Shown one piece after another: positions 1 to 8,502 of a DNA stretch of 64,000 nt. The notes beneath the pieces are model-generated. The model had not been told where the DNA came from and made no database searches. It saw nothing but the letters and a program-made list of their open reading frames with translations. The stretch's first letter is position 1; each line of letters opens with the position of its first letter. This DNA comes from Neoroseomonas terrae (GTDB lineage: Bacteria > Pseudomonadota > Alphaproteobacteria > Acetobacterales > Acetobacteraceae): assembly GCF_018129025.1 (NCBI RefSeq), contig NZ_JAAEDI010000019.1, positions 1 to 64,000 of the forward strand, written 5' to 3'. A program made the translations under genes and the position numbers.

Positions 1-1
1 G

Positions 2-898
2 GGCCGGGCCGCGCTCGACGCCGATCCGGCCTCCATCCCCGCCCGTCTCAGCCTGGCGCGCGTGCTGGAAGCCGCCGGCCAGGCCCCGGCCGCCGAGGCC
101 CTGTTGCGCACGCCGCCCGCGCTCCGGCAGCCGGTGGTGATGCGTGCCCTCATCGGGCTGGTGCAGCGGCAGCGCGGCATCGAGGCCGCGCTCGCGGTCG
201 TCGCCGACCTGCCCACCGGCGAGGCGGAGGAAGCCGCCGCCGTCGCGCTTCTTCATGGCGACCTGCTGCTGCAGGCCCGCCGCCCGCAGGAGGCGGCCGC
301 TCTTTACGCCGAGGCCGGCGCACGCTGGCCGGCGACGCTCTTCGCGCTGCGCGAGGCCATGGCGCGCGAGGCTGCGGGCGAGAGCGCGGCCGCGCTGCGC
401 GTCCTCGACCGCTGGCTGGACGCGCAGCCGCAGGACGCCGCGGCATTGAGCATGCGGGCGCAATTCGCTATCGCCGCGGAGGACTGGGCGCTTGCGATCC
501 GCCTGCTTGACGTCGCGGTTCGCGTCTCGCCGCTCGATGCCGTCGCGCTGAACAATCTCGCCTGGCTTCTCGCCCGCGACGAGGCGCAGCCGCCCGAGGA
601 TCGCGCCGAGGCCCTGGCCGAGCGAGCCTACTACCTGATGCCGAACCGGCAGACGGCGGACACGCTCGGCTGGATCCTGTTCCGCCGGGGCGATGCGCGC
701 CGAGCCGTGCCGCTGCTGCGGATCGCCGCCGCGGATGACGACCCGGCGTCGAGGCTGCGTCTCGCCCGCGCTCTGGAAGCCGGACGCGAACCGCTGGAAG
801 CGCTTCGGCAGCTCGAGGCCTTGCCGGTTGCCGCCCTGCCGCCCCGCGATCGGCTGATCGCCGAGGCGCTTCGCGCCCAACTCGGCGCGGGGCGCTGA
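2..898 (+). CDS. TPR-repeat protein, PrsT-like (C-terminal part, 5' end outside window)
   Basis: The reading frame is open from the first bases of the window, so the gene begins upstream and only about 299 C-terminal residues are seen. The sequence is Ala/Leu-rich helical repeat with several tetratricopeptide units; the clearest runs from about nt 430 to 800 (a unit with NNLAWLLARD, then one with DTLGWILFRRGDARRA). TPR proteins of this kind accompany exosortase/PEP-CTERM exopolysaccharide systems, and a glycosyltransferase and a PEP-CTERM protein follow. The call as the PrsT-type TPR lipoprotein is inference, because the diagnostic N-terminus is not in view. The next gene starts 2 nt after this stop, so the two are probably cotranscribed. 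Confidence 0.7.
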   Translation, partial: GRAALDADPASIPARLSLARVLEAAGQAPAAEALLRTPPALRQPVVMRALIGLVQRQRGIEAALAVVADLPTGEAEEAAAVALLHGDLLLQARRPQEAAALYAEAGARWPATLFALREAMAREAAGESAAALRVLDRWLDAQPQDAAALSMRAQFAIAAEDWALAIRLLDVAVRVSPLDAVALNNLAWLLARDEAQPPEDRAEALAERAYYLMPNRQTADTLGWILFRRGDARRAVPLLRIAAADDDPASRLRLARALEAGREPLEALRQLEALPVAALPPRDRLIAEALRAQLGAGR

Positions 899-900
899 CG

Positions 901-2124
901 ATGGAAGGTCATGTGACGCCCCCGGTGGCAGCGCCGGCCAGGACGCTGCGTCTGCTCACCTTCACCACGCTCTATCCGAATGCCGGCCAGCCCAACCACG
1001 GCATCTTCGTCGAGACCCGGCTGCGCCATCTCCTGGCGGGCGCGCCTGTCGAAAGCACGGTCCTTGCCCCCGTGCCTTGGTTTCCCTTCCGCGCGGCGCG
1101 CTTCGGTGCCTGGGCGCGCTATGCCGTTGCCCCCCGGACGGAGCGGCGGCACGGCATCGAGGTCCTGCATCCACGATACCTGGCGCTGCCGCGCATCGGC
1201 ATGCACACGGGGCCGGACGCGCTGTGGGTGACGGCCCGCATCGCCTTGCGGCGGCTGATCGCCGCAGGGCGATGCCTGGACGCCATCGACGCCCACTATC
1301 TCTACCCGGACGGCGTCGTCGCGGTGCGGCTGGGGCGGGAGTTCGGCCTGCCGGTGGCGATCACGGCGCGCGGCTCCGACACCAGCCTGCTGCCGCGCTT
1401 CCGCCGTCCCGGCCGGCTCATCCGCGAGGCGATCACGAAGGCCGACGCGTTGATCGCCGTCAGCGCCGGGCTGAAGGAGGGCCTCGTCGCCCTCGGCGCG
1501 GATCCCGCCAAGGTGACGGTACTGCGCAACGGCGTGGACCTGGCGCTGTTCCACCCGCCCGCGGATCGCGCGGCGGCCCGGGCCGCGCTTGGCGTGCAGG
1601 GGCCGGTGCTGCTCTCGGTCGGCCTGCTGATCCCCCGCAAGGGCCATCACCTCATCATCGAGGCGCTGCGCGACTTGCCCGAGGCGACGCTGCTCATCGC
1701 CGGGGAGGGCCCCGACCGCGCGGCGCTGGAAGCCCAGGCGCAGCGCCTTGGTCTTGGCGGCCGGGTGCGCTTCCTGGGCGCGGTGCCGCACGCCGCGCTG
1801 CCGCCGCTATACGGTGCCGCGGACCTGCTGGTGCTGGCCTCGGAGCGTGAGGGCTGGGCCAATGTCCTGCTGGAAGCCATGGCGTGCGGCACCCCGGCCA
1901 TCGCTGGCCCGGCCTGGGGCTCGCGGGAAGCGATCTGCACGCCCGCCGCCGGCGTGGTGCTCGATGCCCTGACACCGGGCGCCATCGCCGATGCCGCGCG
2001 CGCCCTTCTGGCCGCGCCGCCCGACCGCGCGACGACGCGTGCCCATGCCGAGGGCTTTGGCTGGGACGAGACCACGCGCGGCCAGCTCGACCTGTTCCGC
2101 CGTTTGACAGGATGCGGCCGATGA
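901..2124 (+). CDS. Glycosyltransferase family 4 protein
   Basis: A 407-residue GT-B fold enzyme expected to transfer a sugar from a nucleotide donor to a growing polysaccharide at the cytoplasmic membrane face. The N-terminal acceptor domain has an early LLTFTTLYPN strand and the ITARGSD turn. The C-terminal donor domain starts with a SVGLLIPRKG strand near residue 240 and carries the retaining-GT signature EREGWANVLLEAMACGTP near residue 315, with the E-x7-E pair. Length is normal for GT4. The start lies 2 nt after the TPR gene stop; an in-frame GTG at 913 is possible. The stop overlaps the next ATG by 4 nt (ATGA). The specific sugar cannot be read from the sequence. Confidence 0.9.
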   Translation: MEGHVTPPVAAPARTLRLLTFTTLYPNAGQPNHGIFVETRLRHLLAGAPVESTVLAPVPWFPFRAARFGAWARYAVAPRTERRHGIEVLHPRYLALPRIGMHTGPDALWVTARIALRRLIAAGRCLDAIDAHYLYPDGVVAVRLGREFGLPVAITARGSDTSLLPRFRRPGRLIREAITKADALIAVSAGLKEGLVALGADPAKVTVLRNGVDLALFHPPADRAAARAALGVQGPVLLSVGLLIPRKGHHLIIEALRDLPEATLLIAGEGPDRAALEAQAQRLGLGGRVRFLGAVPHAALPPLYGAADLLVLASEREGWANVLLEAMACGTPAIAGPAWGSREAICTPAAGVVLDALTPGAIADAARALLAAPPDRATTRAHAEGFGWDETTRGQLDLFRRLTGCGR

Positions 2125-4217
2125 CCGGACGACGCGCGCTGCTGGTGGGCACCCTCGGGGCTGCGGCGATACCCGCCCCGGTCCGCGCCCAGGGGCGTCC
2201 GCCCTGTGTCGGCCCCGGCGATGTCGCCGGCATCGTGCTCGACGGCAGCGGTGCGGCCGCGGGCAGCATCGTCACCTTCGGCCTCGCCTTCGCCCCGGGC
2301 CAGGTGCCGCGCGGAGCGGGTCTGGCCGCCCGTCTGGCCGGTCAGGGCCCGCTGCCTGCTCAGCTCGACGTCGTGACGCGGCATCGCGACGGCTCCGCCC
2401 GCTTCGGTGTCGTCGCCCTGGCGGCGCCGGGCCTGCGCCGGGGCGAGCCAGCCGTCATCCTGTTCACGGCGTCGCAGACCCGTCCGCCGCCGCTCGACGC
2501 GCCGGCGCTGCTCCAGGCGCGCCACGCGGTCATGGAAGTCGGGCCGCCGGGCGGGCAGCCGTGGCGGTGCGATCTGCTGGCCCTGGCATCGCGGAGCCCG
2601 GGGACGGGGCAGGGCGTGTGGCAGGCTGGTCCGCTCGCCGTGCAGTCGCGGGTGACGCAGGCCGTACCGCCGGCGGCGCTCGGCGGCATTACCTCGATGC
2701 GCCTGGTCGCGGACGTGACGCTGCAGGCCGATGGCGTACTGCGCGTCGATGCCTGGCTGCGCAACGACATTGCCATGCAGCGCGGCGGCGGGCGGGCGCA
2801 ATACGACATGCGTCTGCTGCTGGACAACCGCATCGCATTGAAGGCCGAAGGCGTCTCCCAGCCGCTCTACACCGGCTGGGGGCGCGCCGTGACCGCTCGG
2901 CCTAGTGGCGGGCCGGCGCCCGACCCGCCCCATGTCCGCCACGATGCGGAACGCCTCGCCGATCTCGGCGCGATAGCCCGCTACGACCGGTCCATCCCGG
3001 TTGCGGACCGGGTGCTGGAGGAATTCGGGGCGGCGGTGGCCGCGCCGGCCTGGGCGGTGCCGCTCGGGGCGCGCGGCATCACCCAGTACATGCCGATGAC
3101 CGGCGGCCGTCCGGATATCGGGCCGACGACGCTGAGCCAGGCCGCCTGGCTGATCTCGAGTGACCGCCGCGCCGCCGCCTATGCGATGGGCCAGGCGGAA
3201 GCGGCGGGATCCGTCCCCTGGCATTTCTGGGACCCGGCCGCCGATGGCTGGCTCGACACGAGGCGCTGGCCGATGCTGTGGACCGACCCGCGGGGCCGCG
3301 CGCCGCCACGGGGCCTGCTCATCCAGGTGCCGACCGATACGGGATGGTCCACGGACCTCGCCCACCAGCCTGACCTGTCCTACGTGCCCTACCTGCTGAC
3401 CGGCCGGCGCGCCTTCCTCGACGGGCTGCAGGCCCAGGCTGCCCGCAGCGTGATGGACTACTGGCCCGAGCAGCGGGGCTCTCCCGACCGGCCGGGCCCG
3501 GGCGAAGGCTTCAACCTGTTCCGCGACAACCAGGTGCGCGGCACCGCCTGGAGCCTCCGGCAACTCGGCGGTTCCCGCTGGGCGACGCCGGAGGGCGATC
3601 GGCACCTTGCGTGGGTCGCGGCGGCCGAGGACGGCAACTGGGCCTGGGCGCGGTCCCGCATCCCGGCCTGGACCGCCGAGCAGGGCGAGGCGCATGGCTG
3701 GTGCCCGCCGGCGGACAATGACGACGGCCGCCTCTACCCCTGGCAGCAGGACATGCTGGCCAGCACCGCCGCTGCGGCCGCACGCCGCGGTCATGCCGAC
3801 GCGCGCGCGGTGCTCGCCTGGATGGAGAACTTCATCGCCGGGCGCTTCCTCGCCGGCGACCGGGGCTTCAACCCGCGCGATGGCTGCGCCTATGCGCTCG
3901 CCTACGCGCCCCCGCAACGGAACAGCCGCCCCCACGGGAACTGGGCGCGCATCGGCGCCGACACCGTCGCCCGGGGCTGGTCGAACGGTGGGGGCTGGGG
4001 CAGCAGCGCGGGCTATTACGGCTCGTGGGCCCTGCAGAGCCTCTCCGCGATGATCGATGTGCTCGGCAGCGAAAAGGCGCGGCGCGCCTATGCCTGGCTT
4101 GAGGCGGCCGCGCCGCCGGCGACGCGGCCCGAATCATACCGCACCGATCCCACGCTCAGCATCGTGCCGCGCGGCCGGCCGCGGGTGCCAGGCGCCGTAC
4201 CGGCCTGTGTGCGATAG
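2121..4217 (+). CDS. Exported RIFT-barrel / exo-rhamnogalacturonan-lyase-like protein
   Basis: A 698-residue protein starting at the ATG that overlaps the glycosyltransferase stop; an in-frame ATG at 2112 is an alternative. The N-terminus has a twin-arginine-like leader (MTGRRALLVG) ending near PVRAQG, so export is likely. The following beta-rich part (VTFGLAFAPGQVPRG, then a segment on the hydrolysed or parallel substrate) resembles the N-terminal RIFT barrel of the PcRGLX/YetA lyase family. The large C-terminal part is rich in Trp, Tyr and Gly and looks like an alpha/alpha-barrel catalytic domain. A role in trimming the exopolysaccharide made by this cluster would fit. Family assignment is by recollection of pattern and is tentative; no catalytic residue was confirmed. 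Confidence 0.5.
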   Translation: MTGRRALLVGTLGAAAIPAPVRAQGRPPCVGPGDVAGIVLDGSGAAAGSIVTFGLAFAPGQVPRGAGLAARLAGQGPLPAQLDVVTRHRDGSARFGVVALAAPGLRRGEPAVILFTASQTRPPPLDAPALLQARHAVMEVGPPGGQPWRCDLLALASRSPGTGQGVWQAGPLAVQSRVTQAVPPAALGGITSMRLVADVTLQADGVLRVDAWLRNDIAMQRGGGRAQYDMRLLLDNRIALKAEGVSQPLYTGWGRAVTARPSGGPAPDPPHVRHDAERLADLGAIARYDRSIPVADRVLEEFGAAVAAPAWAVPLGARGITQYMPMTGGRPDIGPTTLSQAAWLISSDRRAAAYAMGQAEAAGSVPWHFWDPAADGWLDTRRWPMLWTDPRGRAPPRGLLIQVPTDTGWSTDLAHQPDLSYVPYLLTGRRAFLDGLQAQAARSVMDYWPEQRGSPDRPGPGEGFNLFRDNQVRGTAWSLRQLGGSRWATPEGDRHLAWVAAAEDGNWAWARSRIPAWTAEQGEAHGWCPPADNDDGRLYPWQQDMLASTAAAAARRGHADARAVLAWMENFIAGRFLAGDRGFNPRDGCAYALAYAPPQRNSRPHGNWARIGADTVARGWSNGGGWGSSAGYYGSWALQSLSAMIDVLGSEKARRAYAWLEAAAPPATRPESYRTDPTLSIVPRGRPRVPGAVPACVR

Positions 4218-4343
4218 GGCCCCGTTCCTGCACCGGACGCTCCAGGGCGCAGCCGGATGGTCCTGTCGGCGGATTTTACAGTCTTCGTCGGCGACCACGA
4301 CGGCAGCACCGTAAGTATCGGAAAATAAACACCTTACTATCGC

Positions 4344-4357
4344 GGCACGCGGCTTGC
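4344..4357 (+). promoter_or_regulatory. Sigma-54 (-24/-12) promoter for the PEP-CTERM gene
   Basis: GGCACG at 4344-4349, four bases, then TTGC at 4354-4357 matches the RpoN consensus TGGCACG-N4-TTGC except for the first T (here C). The GG and GC doublets are exactly 10 bases apart. Transcription would begin near 4369, about 65 nt before the ATG at 4434. PEP-CTERM genes in exosortase-A bacteria are known to be controlled by the PrsK/PrsR two-component pair through sigma-54, so position and context agree. An AT-rich stretch just upstream (about 4270-4340) could hold the activator site. Confidence 0.7.
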
Positions 4358-4433
4358 GTAACGAACGATGCGACTGGTTCGTCGGTGCTTCGGAGGGGCC
4401 GAGGTGCTGCATGGACGGGGACGGGAGAATTCG

Positions 4434-5153
4434 ATGAAGCGGCTTGCCCTTGCCCTATTGGGGCTGTTCTGTGCCGGCCAGGCCGTGCCGGCCTCGGCGG
4501 GGCCGATGATCCTGACCCGCGTCTACGAGGACAACCAGCTCGTTGCCGCATCCTCGACGTCCGCGGGTGTTGACGCGGTCGGCGGCGTCACGTCGAGCGG
4601 GCGCTTCTACTATGGTGCCGCCGTCAGCGGCGTGCCGGTTCTCGACTCACCGTCGCTAGCGGGGGCCTCGATCGGCCTGAGCAGCCTGTTCGGCTTCAGC
4701 GGGGAGCACACGCTGACTTTCGCCTTCTCGCAAACCGGGCTGAGCAGCACGGGCGGCGGTGGGCTCCTCTCGCAGCTCCTCAGCAGCGTCAGCACGACCT
4801 TTCTGGGCTTCACCGATATGGTGAAGAGCGTGACGCTGGGCAGCTGGATGGATGCCGGCAACAGCGCCTTCGGCATGACGACGCTGATCGGGTCCCAGAC
4901 CTTCACAAGTGACGGCAGCCAGAGCTTCTCCAAGAACATCTCCCTGCCGCCGGGCAGCCTGTTCTCCGAGACGATCCTGATCTCCGCGGTGTTCCGCGGC
5001 GGCGGAGCCTCGGTGGTCTCGACGGCGTCGATCAACGGCGTTTCGAGCCCGATCGTGGCGGTCCCGGAACCCGCGTCACTGCTGGTCTTCGGCACGGCCC
5101 TCCTGCTGTTCGGCTGCGCGATGCGTCTGCGCGGCCGGCGGGTGGCCGGATAG
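4434..5153 (+). CDS. PEP-CTERM sorting domain-containing protein
   Basis: A 239-residue exported protein. It starts at ATG 4434, which directly begins a signal peptide (MKRLALALLGLFCAG, cleavage near ASAG). The mature part is Ser/Gly/Thr-rich and of low complexity. The C-terminus is a textbook PEP-CTERM tail: VPEPAS, a hydrophobic helix (LLVFGTALLLFGCAM) and an Arg cluster (RLRGRR). Such tails are cleaved by exosortase (XrtA/EpsH), which directs the protein to the surface or exopolysaccharide matrix. No exosortase gene is in the window. A longer in-frame ORF from 4368 is rejected because the signal peptide would be internal. A sigma-54 promoter lies just upstream. Confidence 0.9.
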   Translation: MKRLALALLGLFCAGQAVPASAGPMILTRVYEDNQLVAASSTSAGVDAVGGVTSSGRFYYGAAVSGVPVLDSPSLAGASIGLSSLFGFSGEHTLTFAFSQTGLSSTGGGGLLSQLLSSVSTTFLGFTDMVKSVTLGSWMDAGNSAFGMTTLIGSQTFTSDGSQSFSKNISLPPGSLFSETILISAVFRGGGASVVSTASINGVSSPIVAVPEPASLLVFGTALLLFGCAMRLRGRRVAG

Positions 5154-5228
5154 GCGCGGCCGGCAAGGCCGGCACGACAGCAGAAGCGACATCGGATCCG
5201 GGGGCGGACCATAGTCTGGGAGTGCGGC

Positions 5229-6221
5229 ATGGCCAGCTATCTCGTGACCGGCGGTTGCGGTTTCATCGGTTCCCATCTCTGCGTCGCGCTTCTCGCCGGC
5301 GGCCACGACGTCCTGGTGCTCGACGACCTGTCGACCGGGCATCCCGACAATCTCGCGCCGGGTGCCGCGCTGATGGTCGGCGACATCGCCGACTGCCATG
5401 TGCTGCATGAGGCGATGGCGGGGGTGGATGGCTGCTTCCACCTGGCGGCCATCGCATCCGTGGAGCGTGGCGTGCGTGACTGGACGGGCACGCATCGCAC
5501 CAACCTGTCCGGTACGGTCGCCGTGTTCGAGGCGGCGCGGCGCGAGAGCGAGGCCCGCGGCGTGTCCGTGCCGGTCGTCTACGCCTCCTCCGCCGCCGTC
5601 TATGGCGATCCGGCGAGCCTGCCCGCCGCCGAGACGACGCCGGCCCGCCCGCTATCGGCCTATGGCGCCGACAAGCTGGGTTGCGAGCTGCATGCGCGTG
5701 CCGGCGGCGCGGTGCACGGGCTGCACAGTGTCGGCCTGCGCTTCTTCAACGTGTTCGGGCCACGACAGGATCCGCGCTCGCCCTATTCGGGCGTCGTCTC
5801 GATCTTCTGCGGCCGGCTGGCACGCGGCGAACCGCTCGACATCCATGGCGACGGTGAGCAGACACGCGACTTCGTCCATGTCGCCGATGTCGTCGCGGCA
5901 CTGGTCGCCGCCCTTCGCCGCGCTGCGCCGGACGCGCCCGTCTTCAATGTCTGCACGGGCCGCGCGACCAGCGTTCGTGACCTCGCGATGCTGCTTGGAG
6001 ATGCTTGGGGCCTAACGCCGACGCTACGGTTCGGCACCCCGCGAGCTGGCGAGATCCGCCACTCGGTCGGATCGCGCACCGATACCGCCGTGCAACTCGG
6101 GCTGGCGGACACCATGCCGCTGGACCGCGGCCTCATCGATCTGTCCGACTGGTTCCGGGCGGGTCAGCCGCGCCTGGTCAGCAGCGGGCCGCTGCGCGTC
6201 CTAGAGAATGCCCAGCCATGA
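5229..6221 (+). CDS. NAD-dependent epimerase/dehydratase (extended SDR, UDP-sugar 4-epimerase type)
   Basis: A 330-residue extended short-chain dehydrogenase/reductase. The N-terminal Rossmann motif is GGCGFIGSH at residues 7-15. The catalytic Ser is in YASSAAVYG near residue 118 and the catalytic Tyr-x3-Lys is in YGADK near residues 144-148. The RFFNVFGPRQDP segment is typical of UDP-glucose/GlcNAc 4-epimerases. It likely supplies an epimerised nucleotide sugar for the exopolysaccharide. The gene lies 75 nt after the PEP-CTERM gene. Exact substrate is unknown. Its last 21 nt overlap a small opposite-strand reading frame. Confidence 0.88.
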   Translation: MASYLVTGGCGFIGSHLCVALLAGGHDVLVLDDLSTGHPDNLAPGAALMVGDIADCHVLHEAMAGVDGCFHLAAIASVERGVRDWTGTHRTNLSGTVAVFEAARRESEARGVSVPVVYASSAAVYGDPASLPAAETTPARPLSAYGADKLGCELHARAGGAVHGLHSVGLRFFNVFGPRQDPRSPYSGVVSIFCGRLARGEPLDIHGDGEQTRDFVHVADVVAALVAALRRAAPDAPVFNVCTGRATSVRDLAMLLGDAWGLTPTLRFGTPRAGEIRHSVGSRTDTAVQLGLADTMPLDRGLIDLSDWFRAGQPRLVSSGPLRVLENAQP

Positions 6222-6371
6222 GACGGCCTGGATGATGACCACCCAGAGCAAGACCGACGTGACGATAATCAGCCCCGCACCCAGCGGCCACCCAACGCGG
6301 TCAACAGGAACAGAACCTGCGGCTCCGCCTACCAAGCGATCATTCGTCCGATCAACACCACTCACGATCAC
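6201..6371 (-). CDS. Putative 56-residue single-pass membrane protein (GTG start)
   Basis: On the minus strand a GTG at 6371 is preceded by a good Shine-Dalgarno (GGGAGG, about 4 nt upstream) and opens a 56-residue frame. The peptide has a polar N-terminus (VDRTNDRLVGG), a VDRVGWPLGAG linker and a hydrophobic helix (IIVTSVLLWVVIIQAVSW), which is the look of a small inner-membrane protein. It converges on the epimerase gene and overlaps its last 21 nt. Local base composition is less GC-rich than the neighbouring genes. No family was recognised; coding status is inferred only from the RBS and the clean membrane helix. Confidence 0.4.
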   Translation of the reverse strand: MIVSGVDRTNDRLVGGAAGSVPVDRVGWPLGAGLIIVTSVLLWVVIIQAVSWLGIL

Positions 6372-6551
6372 CTGCCTCCCCGAAAGGATTCGTCGCTCCC
6401 GCGTGATCCTTCCGATTTCAATCACACATCGTGAGATGTGGGAAGAAGATTCCGGATGCGCAAGCACCGGTTGTGCGTATCCGAGGAATGTGATGCAGAG
6501 AAGCAACATGCCGCGGCAAGTATCCCGCATCCATTGTGGAAGAGGCACCTG
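6372..6551. other. Intergenic region before the asparagine-synthase-like gene
   Basis: This stretch separates the small minus-strand frame from the amidotransferase start. It is less GC-rich than its surroundings and should hold promoters for both directions. I see no recognisable riboswitch, tRNA or convincing -35/-10 pair. A longer ORF reading into the amidotransferase from 6438 is not accepted, because the catalytic Cys must follow the initiator Met. Confidence 0.4.
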
Positions 6552-8480
6552 ATGTGCGGCATCGCGGGCCTTTTCCATCCGTTTGACGGTGCGCCACCCG
6601 GCTCGCGCCGGCTGGTCCGCATGACTGATGCCATCGCGCATCGCGGTCCCGATGGCAGCGGGCTTCACCTTGCGCCGGGCCTCGGCCTTGGCCACCGCCG
6701 GCTGGCGATCGTGGATCTTGCCGGCGGCGCCCAGCCGATGTTCACCGAGGATGAGCGGCTGTGCATCGTCTTCAACGGGGAGATCTACAACCATCACGCG
6801 CTGCGCGCGCGGCTCGAGGCCGCCGGCCACCGCTTCCGCACGCGCTCGGATACCGAAGCGATCCTGCTCGCCTGGCGGGCATGGGGCGTCGGATGCCTCG
6901 ACCAGCTTGACGGCATGTTCGCCTTCGCGTTGTGGGATGCGGCACGGGGCACGCTGCTACTGGCGCGCGACCGGCTCGGCGAGAAGCCGCTCGACTACGC
7001 CTGGCTGCCCGACGGCACGCTGGCCTTCGCATCGGAACCCGCGGCCCTGCTGACGCTGCCCGAACTGCCGCGGGGGCTCGACCCGGCGGCGGTCGATGAT
7101 TTCCTGGCACTGGGCTACGTGCCCGATCCGGCCACGATCCATGCGGCGATCCGCCGCCTGCCGCCGGCGCACTTCATGCTGCTTCACCGGGGTCGGGATG
7201 GCGGCGGCGACAGCGCGCCCCGCCGATACTGGTCCCTGCCGACCGCGGCCGGACCCGCGCCGGATGACGCGCCGGCCGAACTCGCGGCGCGGTTGGATGC
7301 CGCGGTCCGTGCGCGGCTGATGGCGGATGTGCCGCTGGGCGCCTTCCTGTCCGGCGGCGTCGATTCCGCGGGCGTTGCCGCCATGGCCGCGCGTGCGGCC
7401 GCCGGGCCGCTCGCAACCTTCACCATCGGCTTCGAGGGTGCAGGCGACGAACGAGCGCTCGCCGCATCGGTCGCCGCCCGCTACGGGACTGCCCACACCG
7501 CCGAGCCCGGCCAGGCCGACTACGTCGCCGCCGCTGCGGAGCAGGCCGCGCTGTTCGGGGAGCCCTTCGGCGATCATTCCTCCGTCCCGACGCTTGCCGT
7601 CGCGCGGCTGGCGCGCCGCCATGTCACGGTGGCACTGACCGGGGATGGCGGGGACGAGGTGTTCGCCGGCTATCGCCGCTACCGTTGGCACAGCCTGGCG
7701 GAAGCCGTGCGACGCCATCTGCCGGCCGGCGCGCGGCGCCGCGTGCTGGGCGGGCTCGCGCGCGCGTATCCGCGCATGGCCGGCGCGCCGCGCTGGCTGC
7801 GCGCGAAGTCGACGCTCACCGAGATGAGCCTCGACAGCGCGATCGGCTACTACCGCACGATCTGCAAGATGCAGGAGGACCGCCGCCGCGGCGTGCTCTC
7901 CCGTCGCTTGCGAACCGAACTGGACGGCCACGACCCGGCGGCGCGCTTCGCGGCGCTGATGGATGAGTGCGACCCCGGCGACGGCCTGCTCCAGGCCCAG
8001 TACGCGGACATCCACACCTATCTACCCGGCGACATCCTGGTGAAGGTCGACCGGATGAGCATGGCGACGTCGCTCGAAGTGCGGCCGCCGCTGCTCGATC
8101 CCTCGCTCGTCGCCTGGGGCCTCGCGCTGCCGGCCCGCGTGAAGCTGCAGGGCGGCCATGGCAAGCAGGTTCTGCGCAAGGCGCTCGCGCCGCTGCTGCC
8201 AAGCGAATTGTTGTGGGGCCGCAAGCGCGGTTTCGCCGCCGATATCGCCGGTCAACTCCGCACCCGGATGCCGCAACTGCGCGCGCAGCTTTTGAGCGCG
8301 CCGATGCTCGACAGCGGGCTGTTCGACAGCGAGGCGATCGCGCGCCTCACCGAGGAACACGCCGATGGCGTGGCCGACCACGCGCAGCCGCTGTGGCAGC
8401 TTCTGATGTTCGCGGCCTTCCTGGATCAGCGCGAGGCTTCGCGCCCGGCCGACCCCGCGCCGGCCCTCGCGCGATCCTGA
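6552..8480 (+). CDS. Exosortase-A-system amidotransferase (asparagine synthase, glutamine-hydrolysing type)
   Basis: A 642-residue class II glutamine amidotransferase fused to an asparagine synthetase-type domain. The start is fixed at ATG 6552 because the mature enzyme must begin MCGIAG, with Cys2 as nucleophile. The glutaminase half shows IAHRGPDGSG and the FNGEIYNH motif. The synthetase half has the PPi-loop SGGVDSAG near residue 266 and the TGDGGDE motif. Members of this length are standard in PEP-CTERM/exosortase-A exopolysaccharide clusters, where they probably amidate a sugar or peptide component; that role is inference. A plain housekeeping AsnB is the alternative. Confidence 0.85.
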   Translation: MCGIAGLFHPFDGAPPGSRRLVRMTDAIAHRGPDGSGLHLAPGLGLGHRRLAIVDLAGGAQPMFTEDERLCIVFNGEIYNHHALRARLEAAGHRFRTRSDTEAILLAWRAWGVGCLDQLDGMFAFALWDAARGTLLLARDRLGEKPLDYAWLPDGTLAFASEPAALLTLPELPRGLDPAAVDDFLALGYVPDPATIHAAIRRLPPAHFMLLHRGRDGGGDSAPRRYWSLPTAAGPAPDDAPAELAARLDAAVRARLMADVPLGAFLSGGVDSAGVAAMAARAAAGPLATFTIGFEGAGDERALAASVAARYGTAHTAEPGQADYVAAAAEQAALFGEPFGDHSSVPTLAVARLARRHVTVALTGDGGDEVFAGYRRYRWHSLAEAVRRHLPAGARRRVLGGLARAYPRMAGAPRWLRAKSTLTEMSLDSAIGYYRTICKMQEDRRRGVLSRRLRTELDGHDPAARFAALMDECDPGDGLLQAQYADIHTYLPGDILVKVDRMSMATSLEVRPPLLDPSLVAWGLALPARVKLQGGHGKQVLRKALAPLLPSELLWGRKRGFAADIAGQLRTRMPQLRAQLLSAPMLDSGLFDSEAIARLTEEHADGVADHAQPLWQLLMFAAFLDQREASRPADPAPALARS

Positions 8481-8502
8481 CGCGCGGGGCCGGGGCGCGG
8501 CC

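Noticed and set aside
1647..3935. Minus-strand open frame of 762 codons
   Set aside because: It is antisense to the glycosyltransferase and lyase-like genes, with random Arg/Pro-rich composition and no motif or ribosome site.
6544..6557. GG-N10-GC resembling a second sigma-54 promoter
   Set aside because: It overlaps the start codon of the amidotransferase gene and lacks the TTGC element, so it cannot serve that gene.
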